64,000 nucleotides of DNA. It comes from Casimicrobiaceae bacterium. GTDB lineage: Bacteria > Pseudomonadota > Gammaproteobacteria > Burkholderiales > Casimicrobiaceae. Location: contig JANWWI010000001.1 in NCBI GenBank assembly GCA_025056355.1, positions 1-64,000 of the forward strand, in the 5' to 3' direction. The notes beneath the pieces were generated by a model. It did not search any database and was not told the origin of the DNA. It saw nothing but the letters and a program-made list of their open reading frames with translations. Made by a program: the position numbers and the translations under genes. This document shows positions 46,986 through 56,102 of the stretch, in pieces; position 1 is the stretch's first letter, and every line of letters starts with the position of its first letter.

Positions 46986-48041
46986 ATGAGCCTTGCATCA
47001 CGCGAAGTCAGCCCGTGGCGCCTCTGCACCGCGCCGATGATGGACTGGAGCGACCGGCATTGCCGGTACTTTTTTCGCTTGCTGGCACCGCATGCGCGGC
47101 TCTATACCGAGATGGTGGCCACCGGCGCGCTCGTTTACGGAGGCCGCGCAACCATCCTCGAGCATCTGCGCTATCACCCGGCCGAGCATCCGCTTGCGCT
47201 TCAGCTGGGCGGCAGCGACCCGGCGGAGCTTGCCCAGGCCGCACGGCTAGCCGCTGAGTGGGGCTACGACGAGGTCAATCTGAACTGCGGCTGCCCCTCG
47301 GAGCGGGTGCAAAAAGGCGCCTTCGGGGCGTGCCTGATGCGTGAGCCGAAACTCGTGGCCACCTGTGTGCGCGCGATGCGGGATGTGCTGCCCGAGACGA
47401 TCCCAGTCACGGTCAAGCATCGGCTTGGCCTCGATGACGAGCAAGACTACGGCTTCGTGCGCGACTTCGTCGGCACCGTGGCCGAGGCGGGTTGTCGCAT
47501 CTTCATCGTGCATGCGCGAAACGCGGTCCTCAAGGGCCTCTCGCCGAAAGAAAACCGCACCGTGCCGCCGCTTCGCTATGAGGTGGCGGCGCATCTGGTG
47601 CGCGACTTTCCCGAGCTCACCTTTGTCGTCAACGGCGGGATCGCCGATCTGGCGCAAGCGAAGGCACGGCTTGCCGAGACGCAAGCGCACGGCGTCATGC
47701 TCGGCCGTGCGGCCTACCACGACAGCTATCGTTTGGCGGAGCTCGACGCGGCGTTTTTTGGTGGGGTGCCCATCGCGCGTGCGACAGTCGTTGAGGCGAT
47801 GCGTGCCTACCTCGAGCGCGAGATCGAAGCCACCCGCGATGCGCCTCACCCGGTGCGGGTGCGCGATGTGGCGCGGCACCTGCTTGGCCTCTATGCGGGT
47901 CTGCCGGGCGGCAAACGGTGGCGGCGGATGCTCTCCGATCCCGCGGCGCTTGCCCGAAACGATCCGGGGCTGCTCACCGAGGCGGCGCGCGCCGCCCATG
48001 CGGCCGCCGAAGAGGCCCGCAACGCTTGGGCCGCGCTATAA
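46986..48041 (+). CDS. dusA: tRNA-dihydrouridine(20/20a) synthase DusA
   Basis: 351 residues, an FMN enzyme reducing uridine in the tRNA D-loop. Motifs: LCTAPMMDWSDRHCRYFFRL, the active Cys in LNCGCPSERVQKGAFGACLM, VTVKHRLGLDD, FIVHARNAVLKGLSPKENR, and NGGI. MMDWSDRH and RAAYHDSYRLAELD favour the DusA group. Start ATG at 46986 with only a weak AAGAAAAG before it. Confidence 0.93.
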   Translation: MSLASREVSPWRLCTAPMMDWSDRHCRYFFRLLAPHARLYTEMVATGALVYGGRATILEHLRYHPAEHPLALQLGGSDPAELAQAARLAAEWGYDEVNLNCGCPSERVQKGAFGACLMREPKLVATCVRAMRDVLPETIPVTVKHRLGLDDEQDYGFVRDFVGTVAEAGCRIFIVHARNAVLKGLSPKENRTVPPLRYEVAAHLVRDFPELTFVVNGGIADLAQAKARLAETQAHGVMLGRAAYHDSYRLAELDAAFFGGVPIARATVVEAMRAYLEREIEATRDAPHPVRVRDVARHLLGLYAGLPGGKRWRRMLSDPAALARNDPGLLTEAARAAHAAAEEARNAWAAL

Positions 48042-48050
48042 GCGAATAAA

Positions 48051-48085
48051 TCGATCAAAAACAAGAAAAAGATTTGCTTGATCGA
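48051..48085. repeat. 8-bp inverted repeat in an A/T-rich spacer
   Basis: TCGATCAA and TTGATCGA, perfect, separated by 19 nt of A-rich sequence between dusA and the DUF2061 gene. Possible operator or weak hairpin. Confidence 0.4.
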
Positions 48086-48148
48086 ACGGGGATCGACGCC
48101 CACACTTCGGGTTCACCGAACCTGTGCAAACCAACCAAGGAGCCGAAC

Positions 48149-48367
48149 ATGCGCGAAAGTCTCTGCAAGACCGCAAGCTTTGCCGTGGTGCACCTGAGTG
48201 TGGCCTTCGGTGTGACCTACGCGCTCACGGGCAGTGCGCCGGTGGCTGCGGCCGTGGCGCTGATCGAGCCGCTTGCCAACACGGCCGCCTATTTCGTGCA
48301 CGAGCGGCTTTGGGCGGCCCGTGGTGCGCGACGGGCGGCTCCCGCCCCCGCCGCCGCAGCGGTTTAG
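48149..48367 (+). CDS. DUF2061 small membrane protein
   Basis: 72 residues with two hydrophobic segments. The DUF2061 pattern is visible: LCKTASFAVVHLSVAFGVTY, ALTGS and NTAAYFVHERLW. Function unknown. AAGGAG lies 6 nt before the ATG. Its stop overlaps the end of a Bug-like remnant on the other strand. Confidence 0.8.
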   Translation: MRESLCKTASFAVVHLSVAFGVTYALTGSAPVAAAVALIEPLANTAAYFVHERLWAARGARRAAPAPAAAAV

Positions 48368-48450
48368 TCGAGCTTGAGCCCGATCTTTTGGATCACCCGT
48401 TCCCAGGTGGCCTGTTCGCGGCGCACGAAAGCGGCGAACGGCGCGAGGCG
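48364..48450 (-). pseudogene. C-terminal remnant of a Bug/TctC substrate-binding protein
   Basis: About 28 codons ending at 48364, with RLAPFAAFVRREQATWERV and IQKIGLKLD, match the extreme C-terminus of Bug (TctC-like) tricarboxylate-binding proteins. Upstream in the same frame there is no further similarity and no start. A gene of about 320 codons has been reduced to its tail, trapped between DUF2061 and the EF-hand gene. Confidence 0.6.
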
Positions 48451-48530
48451 CATCTCGACCGAGGAGCTTGTCAGCGGCGTGGGCCGCCTGAGCGTTGTCT
48501 CGGCAGCTGAACGCTTTGGGGAGCCACCAG

Positions 48531-48908
48531 ATGGGGATGCACGGGAAGTTCCGAATCGCAATGATGGCGGCCGCAGTGGTTTTGCTTGCGAGCCCTGCTG
48601 AAGCTGGGCGCGGGCCAGGCGGGCAGTTTCAAAAAGCCGACTTCGACCGCGACGGGCTCTTGAGCCCAATGGAAGCCTGTCGCGGCCTGAGCCCGGCGCT
48701 ATGCCAGCACTTCGATCAGATTGATCTCAACCGCGACCGGGCTCTCTCGCGCGAAGAGGTGCAGGACTGGCACCTGCGGACCAAGGCCGCGAAGAAATCG
48801 AGCAAGAAGGCCAGCAAGAAAGCGGCGAAAAAATCGAAAAAGGCCAAGGCCGACAAAACCGTGCGCGAGCCACGGCGCGACCCCGTCTATCGTCCGCCGC
48901 GGTCGTAG
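48531..48908 (+). CDS. Exported EF-hand protein with Lys-rich tail
   Basis: 125 residues. Signal peptide about 1-26 (RIAMMAAAVVLLASPAEAG). Two EF-hand calcium loops: DFDRDGLLSPMEA and DLNRDRALSREEV. The tail (about 80-112) is strongly basic, with repeated KKAxKK units. Probably a periplasmic calcium-binding protein whose tail could contact anionic surfaces. GGGGAG lies before the ATG at 48531. Confidence 0.75.
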   Translation: MGMHGKFRIAMMAAAVVLLASPAEAGRGPGGQFQKADFDRDGLLSPMEACRGLSPALCQHFDQIDLNRDRALSREEVQDWHLRTKAAKKSSKKASKKAAKKSKKAKADKTVREPRRDPVYRPPRS

Positions 48909-48933
48909 CGAATCGATGCGCCGCCGCAACGGA

Positions 48934-49581
48934 TCAGACGGCGGCTTGACGCCGCGCTGTGGCAAGCCACGCCGCCAGTACGAGCATCGTGCCGCCGGAG
49001 ATGCGCTGCAGCAGCCGCGTGCGACGTGCGTGCGCGGAGCCAAGCGCCACGAACCGATCCGCAGCCAGCACCGCGATCACGTCCGCCGTCGTGTTGAGGG
49101 TAACCACAATCGTGCCAAGCAGGACGAGCTGAGGTAGGAGCGCACTTTCGGCCGAGACGAACTGCGGCAGGAAGGCGAGGAAGAAAAGCGCCGTCTTCAC
49201 GTTGAGCGCTTCGACCAAGATCCCCTCGCGGAACGCGCGGCGCGCGCCTTGCGCCGCGACCGCCGGCAGCGCGAGCGCGGCACCGCCTTCGCGCGCCTGT
49301 CGCAGCAGGCGCACACCCAGGTAGACGAGGTAAGCTACCCCGAGCCATTTGAGCGTGTTGAACACGGCGGCCGACTGCGCGATCACGACCGAGAGCCCAA
49401 GCGCCGCCGCGATCACGTGAAGGAGGCCACCGAAGGCCGTCCCCAGGCAGGAGGCAAGCCCCTCGGCCCGTCCACCTGCAACTGTGCGCGCCACCACGTA
49501 GGTGATGCCCGGCCCGGGCGTAAAGGCGAGCACGAGCGCGGCGAGCAGGAAGGCGGAGAAGGTGGCAAGCGTCAAAGGCAA
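48934..49581 (-). CDS. LysE/RhtB family amino-acid exporter
   Basis: 215 residues, six membrane helices. Conserved: LAFTPGPGITYVVARTVAGG, LGVAYLVYLGVRLLRQA, EGILVEALNVKTALFFLAFLPQF. It likely exports a small amino acid or related compound. The start is TTG at 49581, four bases after glyA, so it is coupled to a serine/glycine enzyme. Confidence 0.85.
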   Translation of the reverse strand: MPLTLATFSAFLLAALVLAFTPGPGITYVVARTVAGGRAEGLASCLGTAFGGLLHVIAAALGLSVVIAQSAAVFNTLKWLGVAYLVYLGVRLLRQAREGGAALALPAVAAQGARRAFREGILVEALNVKTALFFLAFLPQFVSAESALLPQLVLLGTIVVTLNTTADVIAVLAADRFVALGSAHARRTRLLQRISGGTMLVLAAWLATARRQAAV

Positions 49582-49585
49582 GTCC

Positions 49586-50845
49586 TCAGCGATACACCGG
49601 AAACCTCGCGCACAGGTCGATCACCTCGCGCCGCACGCGTTCGATCGTGGCCTCATCCTCGGGCGCATCGAGCACATCGGCGATCCAGTGCCCGACCTGG
49701 CGCGCCTCGGCCTCGCCGAAGCCGCGGGTGGTCATGGCCGGGGTGCCCAGGCGGATGCCGGAGGTGACCATTGGCTTTTCCGGGTCGTTCGGGATCGCGT
49801 TCTTGTTGCAGGTGATGTGCGCGCGGTGCAAGACGGCCTCAGCCATCTTGCCGGTGATCTTTTTCGCACGCAGGTCGACCAGCATCAGGTGGCTTTCGGT
49901 GCCGCCGGAGACGATGCGCAGGCCGCGCTCGGTGAGCGTGGCCGCAAGCGCCTTGGCGTTGGCAAGCACTTGCGCCTGATAGGCCTTGAACTCGGGCTTG
50001 AGCGCCTCGCCGAAAGCGACCGCCTTGGCCGCAATCACATGCATGAGCGGCCCGCCCTGAAGGCCGGGGAAGACGGCGCTGTTGAGTTTCTTGGCGAGTT
50101 CCTCGTCGTTGGTGAGGATGATGCCGCCGCGCGGGCCACGCAGGGTCTTGTGGGTGGTGGAGGTGACCACATGCGCGTGCGGCACGGGGTTCGGGTAAAG
50201 CCCGGCGGCGATCAAACCCGCGTAGTGCGCCATGTCGACCCAAAGGTAGGCGCCGACCTCATCGGCGATTTGCCGCATGCGCGCCCAGTCCCAGGCAAGC
50301 GAATAGGCCGAGCCGCCGCCCACGATCATCTTGGGCCGCGTCTCAAGCGCAAGCCGCCGCATCTGCTCGTAGTCGATGCGCTCTTCCGCGGTGAGCCCGT
50401 AGGCGGTGGGCTTGAACCACTTGCCGCTCATGTTGAGGGCCATGCCGTGGGTGAGGTGTCCGCCTTCGGCGAGCGACAGGCCCAGAAAGCCGTCGCCCGG
50501 TTGCATGAGCACGAAGTAGACCGCGGCGTTGGCCTGCGCCCCGGAGTGCGGCTGAACATTGGCGAACTTGGCGCCGAAGAGTTGCTTCACGCGCTCGATG
50601 GCAAGCGTCTCGGCCTCATCGACATACTCGCAGCCGCCGTAGTAGCGTCGGCCCGGGTAGCCCTCGGCGTATTTGTTCGTAAGCACCGAGCCCTGCGCCT
50701 CCATGACGGCGCGGCTCGTGTAGTTTTCGCTTGCGATCAGTTCGATGTGGTCTTCCTGGCGTTGGACTTCACGCTGAACAGCGGCGAAGACCTCGGGGTC
50801 GACGAGTGCCAATTCACTCGTGAAGAACGCGGGGCGGGCATTCAT
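49586..50845 (-). CDS. glyA: Serine hydroxymethyltransferase
   Basis: 419 residues. PLP enzyme converting serine and tetrahydrofolate to glycine and methylene-THF. Motifs: [51 protein letters not shown], and the PLP lysine in [19 protein letters not shown] lies 9 nt before the ATG at 50845. A 225-bp leader upstream shows no clear riboswitch. Confidence 0.97.
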   Translation of the reverse strand: MNARPAFFTSELALVDPEVFAAVQREVQRQEDHIELIASENYTSRAVMEAQGSVLTNKYAEGYPGRRYYGGCEYVDEAETLAIERVKQLFGAKFANVQPHSGAQANAAVYFVLMQPGDGFLGLSLAEGGHLTHGMALNMSGKWFKPTAYGLTAEERIDYEQMRRLALETRPKMIVGGGSAYSLAWDWARMRQIADEVGAYLWVDMAHYAGLIAAGLYPNPVPHAHVVTSTTHKTLRGPRGGIILTNDEELAKKLNSAVFPGLQGGPLMHVIAAKAVAFGEALKPEFKAYQAQVLANAKALAATLTERGLRIVSGGTESHLMLVDLRAKKITGKMAEAVLHRAHITCNKNAIPNDPEKPMVTSGIRLGTPAMTTRGFGEAEARQVGHWIADVLDAPEDEATIERVRREVIDLCARFPVYR

Positions 50846-51070
50846 GAGGATGGGCTCCTGTGGGGTTGCAGGTTGGAGGGGCGCGCCTTGTGGGAAAGGC
50901 ACGGTCGCATCGATCAGGTTGCCCAGGCGGACGGCAAAAACGGACGCAGGGGCAGCTTGCACGGTTGCCTGTTGCGGCCGGGCGTGCTCCCCGAGGGTCG
51001 ACTCCCTCGCGCGCCTCGCCGCTCGGGCGCGGCTTGCGCGCTCAACGCCAGTTGCACGCTGAGGCGGATT

Positions 51071-51757
51071 TTACGGCCCGCCTTCGCGGTTCGCTTCGCT
51101 TGGAAAGAGCAGGCGCGCGGCCAGAAGCGCGGCGGCCAGACCAATCAACTGTGAGACGATGAAGCCGGGCACATCGACCGGCCGGATGCCGGAGAAGGTC
51201 TCCGTCAAGGATCGTGCAACGGTGACTGCGGGGTTGGCAAAGGAGGTCGAAGAGGTAAACCAGTAGGCGGCAACGATGTAGGCGGCCACGAGCGCAGGCA
51301 CGGCCCGCGGCGCATGGCGCACTCCGCCGAAGATGGTGAGCACCAGTCCAAAGGTTGCCAGGCCTTCAGCAAGCCACTGGCTCGCCCCGCCGCGAATCTT
51401 GGCGCCGGTCATGAAGGCGGGCAGTTCAAACATCAGGTGCGCAAGCGCCACCCCCACCAGTGCACCAGCCAGCTGTGCGAGCACATAAGCGCCCCAGTCC
51501 GGCCATGGCATCTCACCGCGAAGCGCCATCGCAAGCGATACGGCCGGATTGAAGTGTGCGCCCGAGATGGGCCCGAGGATCGTGATGAGCACATAAAGCG
51601 TGCCGCCGGTGGCAAGCGCGTTGGCAAGCAGCGCAACGGCTTCGTTTCCGGCGGCAAGCCGCTCGGCCATGATGCCCGAGCCGACAACGGTCGCAAGCAA
51701 CAGCGCGGTGCCAAGCGCCTCGGCCGTGAGGCGCTGGGCGGCAAGCGACCCTTTCAT
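51071..51757 (-). CDS. Aquaporin/glyceroporin coupled to arsC (AqpS-like)
   Basis: 228 residues, six helices and two NPA boxes (HFNPAVSLAMAL and SFANPAVTVARSL). The ATG overlaps the arsC stop by 4 nt. In some bacteria an aquaglyceroporin replaces the ArsB pump and lets arsenite made by ArsC leave the cell, which the arrangement here suggests. The identity of the permeating solute is inferred from context only. Confidence 0.82.
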   Translation of the reverse strand: MKGSLAAQRLTAEALGTALLLATVVGSGIMAERLAAGNEAVALLANALATGGTLYVLITILGPISGAHFNPAVSLAMALRGEMPWPDWGAYVLAQLAGALVGVALAHLMFELPAFMTGAKIRGGASQWLAEGLATFGLVLTIFGGVRHAPRAVPALVAAYIVAAYWFTSSTSFANPAVTVARSLTETFSGIRPVDVPGFIVSQLIGLAAALLAARLLFPSEANREGGP

Positions 51758-52272
51758 GCGCTCAGGGTCTCTGGCCGCCCGATTGCTTGAACTTCGCGCT
51801 GGATCGCCAGCCGATCGAGCGATTCGAGCGGCAGCGACACAAACAGCTGCACCCGATGGCGGATCTGGTTGAAAGCGATCGTGAAGGCATGGCGCTTGGC
51901 GGCTTCGTCGCCTTCGACGGCAGCCGGGTCGGAGAAGCCCCAGTGCGCAGTGACCGGGTTGCCCGGCCATACCGGGCAGACTTCGCCCGCGGCGTTGTCA
52001 CAGACGGTGAAGACGAAGTCCATCACCGGAGCATCCGGGCGCGCGAACTCATCCCAGGACTTCGAGCGTAGCGGCGGATCGCCCGGCCGCGGGTAGCCGA
52101 TCGTGGCGAGCTGTTCAATCGCAAAAGGGTTGACCACGCCAGTTGGGCGGCTGCCCGCACTCCAGGCGCGAAAGCGCCCTCGGCCGAGAACATTGATCAG
52201 CCCTTCGGCCATGATCGATCGGGCCGAGTTGCCGGTGCAAAGGATCAAAACGTTGTAGGGAGGGGCAGCCAT
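51754..52272 (-). CDS. arsC: Arsenate reductase ArsC (low-molecular-weight phosphatase fold)
   Basis: 172 residues. The P-loop LILCTGNSARSIMAEG has the catalytic CTGNSAR motif of thioredoxin- or glutaredoxin-linked arsenate reductases. Further conserved are WSAGSRPTG, SKSWDEF, VFTVCDNAAGEVCPVWPG with two more cysteines, and HWGFSDPAAVEG. Expected to reduce arsenate to arsenite. No ArsR gene lies alongside. A perfect dyad upstream (52316-52333) may be the operator. Confidence 0.9.
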   Translation of the reverse strand: MAAPPYNVLILCTGNSARSIMAEGLINVLGRGRFRAWSAGSRPTGVVNPFAIEQLATIGYPRPGDPPLRSKSWDEFARPDAPVMDFVFTVCDNAAGEVCPVWPGNPVTAHWGFSDPAAVEGDEAAKRHAFTIAFNQIRHRVQLFVSLPLESLDRLAIQREVQAIGRPETLSA

Positions 52273-52315
52273 GTGCGCGAAAAAGGGCCGTTGGGAGGGT
52301 TTGGAATGTGACGCA

Positions 52316-52333
52316 ATGATGACAGCTCATCAT
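52316..52333. promoter_or_regulatory. Dyad ATGATGA-CAGC-TCATCAT between arsC and the stress gene
   Basis: A perfect 7+7-bp inverted repeat in the 185-bp divergent region, 44 bp before arsC. It has the size of a dimer operator, possibly for an ArsR-type repressor or for the divergent universal stress gene. Confidence 0.5.
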
Positions 52334-52457
52334 GACAAGCCGGTTGCAGCAGGGGTGCGGAGGTGCCGATTCCGACGATCGCATCGCTTGCGCTTGCGGG
52401 GCGCGGCCGTGTGCGAGAAGATGCGCTCGTCGAGATGGAGGCGACGGAGGCAAGACC

Positions 52458-53339
52458 ATGACGACTAGTTATCGACGTTTCCTCGTCACCGTGGGCGGCG
52501 GCGCGGCCGATCCGGCCGTGCTGGCCACCGCGCTTTCGCTTGCGCGGCAGTTCGAAGCCGCGCTTACGGCCATCCATGTGCGTGAGGCGATGCATGCCCA
52601 TGCGATGCTTTCGCCAGAGGCGGCCGGGATCGCGATGGCGCAGATTCGCGAGCTTGAAGAGGAGCTCGTCGAACGGGCCAAGGCGAGGGTTCAGGAGGCC
52701 GCTCAGGCGCTCGGGCGCGAGATTGCCCTGTGGGTCAAAAGCGGTGACTTCGCCTCGGAGGTGGCGCGCGCTGCACTCACCGCCGATCTGGTGATCACCG
52801 GACAGCACAACCCCGACACCGGTTCGCAGCGCACGCTCGTGGGGCAAGAGCGTCTGGTGCTGGCCTCCTCGGCGCCGATTTACTTCGTGCCCTTCGTGGC
52901 GCGTGCCGAACCCTCGAGCGTTCGTCCATGGCGTCGGGTGCTCGTGGCGTGGCAGTCCACGCGCGAGGCGGCGCTTGCGTTGCGCTGCGCGCTGCCCCTC
53001 CTGCAAAACGCGAGCGAGGTCGAGGTCGTGCAGATCGGCTCGCCCGAGAGCGGGCTTGAGGCGGCGCTCACGGAGGTGGCGCGCTACCTTGAGGCGCATC
53101 GGGTTGCCGCACGCACGCGTGTGATCCCGCATCGTGGCCGTTCGGCGCTGCGCTGGCTGGCCGGCGATCCGGTGGATGCTTCGGCTGGCGAGCTTCTTCT
53201 GTCGCACGCGGCGGAGATCGACGCCGACGGACTGGTCATGGGGGGCTACAGCCACCCGCGCATTTGGGAAGTCGCGCTCGGCGGGGTGACGCAGACGGTG
53301 CTGGGCTCGATGACCTTGCCCGTGCTCATGATGCACTGA
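52458..53339 (+). CDS. Tandem universal stress protein
   Basis: 293 residues with two Usp-like domains. The first (about 6-145) has FLVTVGGGAADPAVLATALS and DLVITGQHNPDTG. The second (about 155-293) has RRVLVAWQSTREAALALRCA, and ends DADGLVMGGYSHPRIWEVAL, GGVTQTVL. The ATP-binding G-x2-G-x9-G(S/T) pattern is only partly present, so it may not bind ATP. GGAGG lies 7 nt before the ATG. It is divergent from arsC. Confidence 0.85.
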   Translation: MTTSYRRFLVTVGGGAADPAVLATALSLARQFEAALTAIHVREAMHAHAMLSPEAAGIAMAQIRELEEELVERAKARVQEAAQALGREIALWVKSGDFASEVARAALTADLVITGQHNPDTGSQRTLVGQERLVLASSAPIYFVPFVARAEPSSVRPWRRVLVAWQSTREAALALRCALPLLQNASEVEVVQIGSPESGLEAALTEVARYLEAHRVAARTRVIPHRGRSALRWLAGDPVDASAGELLLSHAAEIDADGLVMGGYSHPRIWEVALGGVTQTVLGSMTLPVLMMH

Positions 53340-53372
53340 GCGCGACTTGGCGGCAGGCCGAGAGGAAGTCCC

Positions 53373-53756
53373 TCAGTGCGACCGTTCGCTCGGCGGCTCG
53401 CCGGCGGTGCCTTCGGGCGGCGGCGGAGGAGCCTCCTGCGGGAGGTGCCGCGCCACGGTCTGCGCGAGCACGAAGGCCGACACGGGTGCGGTCATGAACA
53501 AAAAGAGGGTGATCAGCAATTCTCGGCCGCTGAGCGTGCCCTGAGCGGCCGAAAGCACGAGCGAGACGGTTAGCACGCTGCCCACACCAAGCGTGGTGGC
53601 TTTGGTCGGACCGTGAATGCGCAGCATGAAGCGGCTCAGCTTGGCCAGTCCCCACGAACCCACGAGTGCGAAGAAGGCGCCGGCCACAAGCAACGCCGCG
53701 GCGAGCAGATCGAGCGCGAGTGGGAGCTCGGGCAGGCGGGCGGCCGCGGGCGTCAT
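53373..53756 (-). CDS. mrpG: Mrp antiporter subunit MrpG
   Basis: 127 residues, three membrane helices with FFALVGSWGLAKLSRFMLRIHGPTKATTLGVG, the family signature, and a Pro-rich tail. Last gene of the Mrp operon. It overlaps mrpF by 4 nt. Confidence 0.92.
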   Translation of the reverse strand: MTPAAARLPELPLALDLLAAALLVAGAFFALVGSWGLAKLSRFMLRIHGPTKATTLGVGSVLTVSLVLSAAQGTLSGRELLITLFLFMTAPVSAFVLAQTVARHLPQEAPPPPPEGTAGEPPSERSH

Positions 53757-54025
53757 CGAAACACCTCGCCGCGCAACAGGAACTTGGCCGCAACCACCGT
53801 GCTCACGAACCCGAGCATCGCGATGAGCAGCGCGGCTTCGAAGTACAGCGACAGACCGAATTGCAGTCCCATCAGCACCACCAACGCGAGCGCGTTCACG
53901 TAGAGCGTGTCGAGCGCGAGAATGCGGTCGGGCAGACTAGGTCCGCGCAGGAGTCGGTAGAGGTTCAGAAGCATCGCAAGGGCGAACAGCCCGATCGCGT
54001 AGGGCAGAAGCTGAGCGGTGATCAT
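53753..54025 (-). CDS. mrpF: Mrp antiporter subunit MrpF
   Basis: 90 residues, three helices with the family segment LYRLLRGPSLPDRILALDTL. ATGA overlaps with mrpE and mrpG. Confidence 0.93.
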   Translation of the reverse strand: MITAQLLPYAIGLFALAMLLNLYRLLRGPSLPDRILALDTLYVNALALVVLMGLQFGLSLYFEAALLIAMLGFVSTVVAAKFLLRGEVFR

Positions 54026-54516
54026 TCGAAGATCGCCTGTAAGCGGGTTTCGTAACGTGCCTTGATGCCCGCGGCAAGCGCCGCGGCATCTTCGGTGCTG
54101 AAGCTGTGCACGAGCAAATGGCGTCGATCGTCGCTCACATCGCAGGAGAGCGTACCGGGAGTCATCGTGATGATGCCAGCAAGCGTGATGATTGCGTGTT
54201 CGTCTTTGAGCGCAAGCGGAATCCAGACGAACTGCGGCCTGAGGCGCGCCTCGCGGCCGAGGATGAGCCGCGCCAGTTGAATGTTTGACAGCACGATGTC
54301 CCAGAGCACGATCACGGCAAGCTCAAGCGCCACGGAGAGCCGGCGAAAGCGTGCGCGCGTGGGCCGGAAGGCAAGCGTCAGGGGCGGCACGATCAGCGCC
54401 AGCGCAACTGCGATCAGCACGTGTCCAACCGCGAGGGACTGATTGGCCGCAAGCCAGAGCGCAAACACAAGCGCCGAAAGCCACGGGGCAGGCAGCAAGC
54501 GATGCATGGCGGTCAT
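54022..54516 (-). CDS. mrpE: Mrp antiporter subunit MrpE
   Basis: 164 residues; two or three N-terminal helices then a cytosolic part with LKDEHAIITLAGIITMTPGT, characteristic of MrpE, then a compact domain DDRRHLLVHSFSTED. Overlaps mrpD and mrpF by 4 nt. Confidence 0.93.
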   Translation of the reverse strand: MTAMHRLLPAPWLSALVFALWLAANQSLAVGHVLIAVALALIVPPLTLAFRPTRARFRRLSVALELAVIVLWDIVLSNIQLARLILGREARLRPQFVWIPLALKDEHAIITLAGIITMTPGTLSCDVSDDRRHLLVHSFSTEDAAALAAGIKARYETRLQAIFE

Positions 54517-56102
54517 TTGCCTCCGCGTTCGCGCATTTCGCGACGTACATCAAAGGCCGGCGGCGCGGGCGTTTGTTGGCGAACCGATTCGAGGTAGGCC
54601 GTGCGCGTCGTAAGCTGCTCGGCAAGCGCCTGCGTGTACTCAGCCAGCCGTCCGGCAAAGAGCGCAGCGGCGAGTGCGCTCACAACCAGTACGGCAAATC
54701 CGGCGCGCTCAAGCGAAGGGACGTTGAAGCGCACAGCCCGGGCCGCGGCTGCGCTTTCCGCCACCTGAGGCGCGTGATATTCCCAAAACAGCGTGATGCC
54801 GACGCGCGCGAAGGCGACCACGAGCAGCAGGCTTGCCGTCAGCACCACGGCAAACACCCAGGCTCCAAGCGGTAGCGGCCAAGCCCCTTGCAGCACAAGC
54901 ACCTTGCCGAGAAAGCCGGCCAGCGGCGGAAGCCCCGCGGCTCCGATTGCGACCCCGAAAAACAGTGCGCCGAGCCCGAGTCGCCCGGGGTAGTCGCGCT
55001 GCGCCGTGACGCGATCGCCCGCCTCGGCGCGAGCACGCTGGACCCAATCGGCGAGCATAAACAGCGCCGCCGTGACCAGCGTCGTGTTGACCAGGTAGAA
55101 GGCACCGCCCGCGATGGTGGCTTGCGAGCCAAGCCCGAAGGCGATGAGCAGCGTGCCCGCCGAGGCGATGATTGCGTAGGAGGCAAGCAAGCGCAGCCGT
55201 TTGACCCCCAGTGCGGCAAGCGCCGCGAAGGCGAGTGTGGCCATGGCGGCCATCGGCAGGATCGGATCGGCAAGCTGGGCGGCTTCTCCCGCGCCCGGGC
55301 CGAAGAGGAGGGTGCTCACGCGCAGGCTCGCGTAAATGCCGACCTTGGTCATCACGGCGAACAGCGCGGCCACTGGCGCCGGAGCGGACCCATAGGTCTG
55401 CGGGAGCCAAAACGAAAGCGGCAACAGGGCCGCCTTGAGGGTGAAGACCACAAAGAGCAGCGCTCCGGCCGTTTGCGCAAGCCACGCCGCCGTGCCGGTG
55501 AGGGCCGCGACTTTGCTTGCGAGATCGGCCATGTTGAGTGTGCCGGTGACCGCGTAGAGCAGCGACACGGCGACCAAAAAAAGCGCCGAGCCCGCCAAGT
55601 TCAAGGCCACGTAGTGCACCGCAGCGCGAAGGCGCGCTCGCCCCCCACCGTGCAGGAGCAGGCCGTAGGAGGAAATGAGCAGCACCTCGAAGAACACGAA
55701 CAGGTTGAACAGGTCACCGGTCAGAAAGGCGCCGTGCAGACCCGCAAGCTGGAATTGAAAGAGGGCGTGAAAGTGCGCGCCGCGCCGATCCTCGCCGGCG
55801 AGCGCCCAAAGCAGCGCGGCGAGCGCAAGGATCGCGGTCAAGACGAGCATGAGTGCGGAAAGCCGGTCGAGCACGAACACGATGCCAAACGGCGCCGGCC
55901 AGTTGCCCAGCAAGTAGGTCTGCACGATCCCCGCGTCGGCCTGAGACAAAAGCAGCAGTGCAACGCCGAATCCGGCCAGCGTGGCAGCGACGGAGACGGG
56001 CCGCACCGCGCGCTCGGCCGTGCGCTCGATCACCACGAGGACGGCGCCCGCAAGCAGGGGCAACACCACGGGCACGACGATCCAGTGGGGCCAGGCGTTC
56101 AT
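54513..56102 (-). CDS. mrpD: Mrp antiporter subunit MrpD
   Basis: 529 residues, NuoN-like proton channel with about 14 helices. Conserved: FNLFVFFEVLLISSYGLLLHG (the ion-path Glu), HYVALNLAGSALF and TLKAALLPLSFWLPQTYGSAP (the Lys). 4-nt overlaps on both ends. Confidence 0.94.
   Translation of the reverse strand: MNAWPHWIVVPVVLPLLAGAVLVVIERTAERAVRPVSVAATLAGFGVALLLLSQADAGIVQTYLLGNWPAPFGIVFVLDRLSALMLVLTAILALAALLWALAGEDRRGAHFHALFQFQLAGLHGAFLTGDLFNLFVFFEVLLISSYGLLLHGGGRARLRAAVHYVALNLAGSALFLVAVSLLYAVTGTLNMADLASKVAALTGTAAWLAQTAGALLFVVFTLKAALLPLSFWLPQTYGSAPAPVAALFAVMTKVGIYASLRVSTLLFGPGAGEAAQLADPILPMAAMATLAFAALAALGVKRLRLLASYAIIASAGTLLIAFGLGSQATIAGGAFYLVNTTLVTAALFMLADWVQRARAEAGDRVTAQRDYPGRLGLGALFFGVAIGAAGLPPLAGFLGKVLVLQGAWPLPLGAWVFAVVLTASLLLVVAFARVGITLFWEYHAPQVAESAAAARAVRFNVPSLERAGFAVLVVSALAAALFAGRLAEYTQALAEQLTTRTAYLESVRQQTPAPPAFDVRREMRERGGK

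Noticed and set aside
50846-51070. Glycine riboswitch upstream of glyA
   Set aside because: The 225-bp leader shows no recognisable tandem aptamer arrangement.
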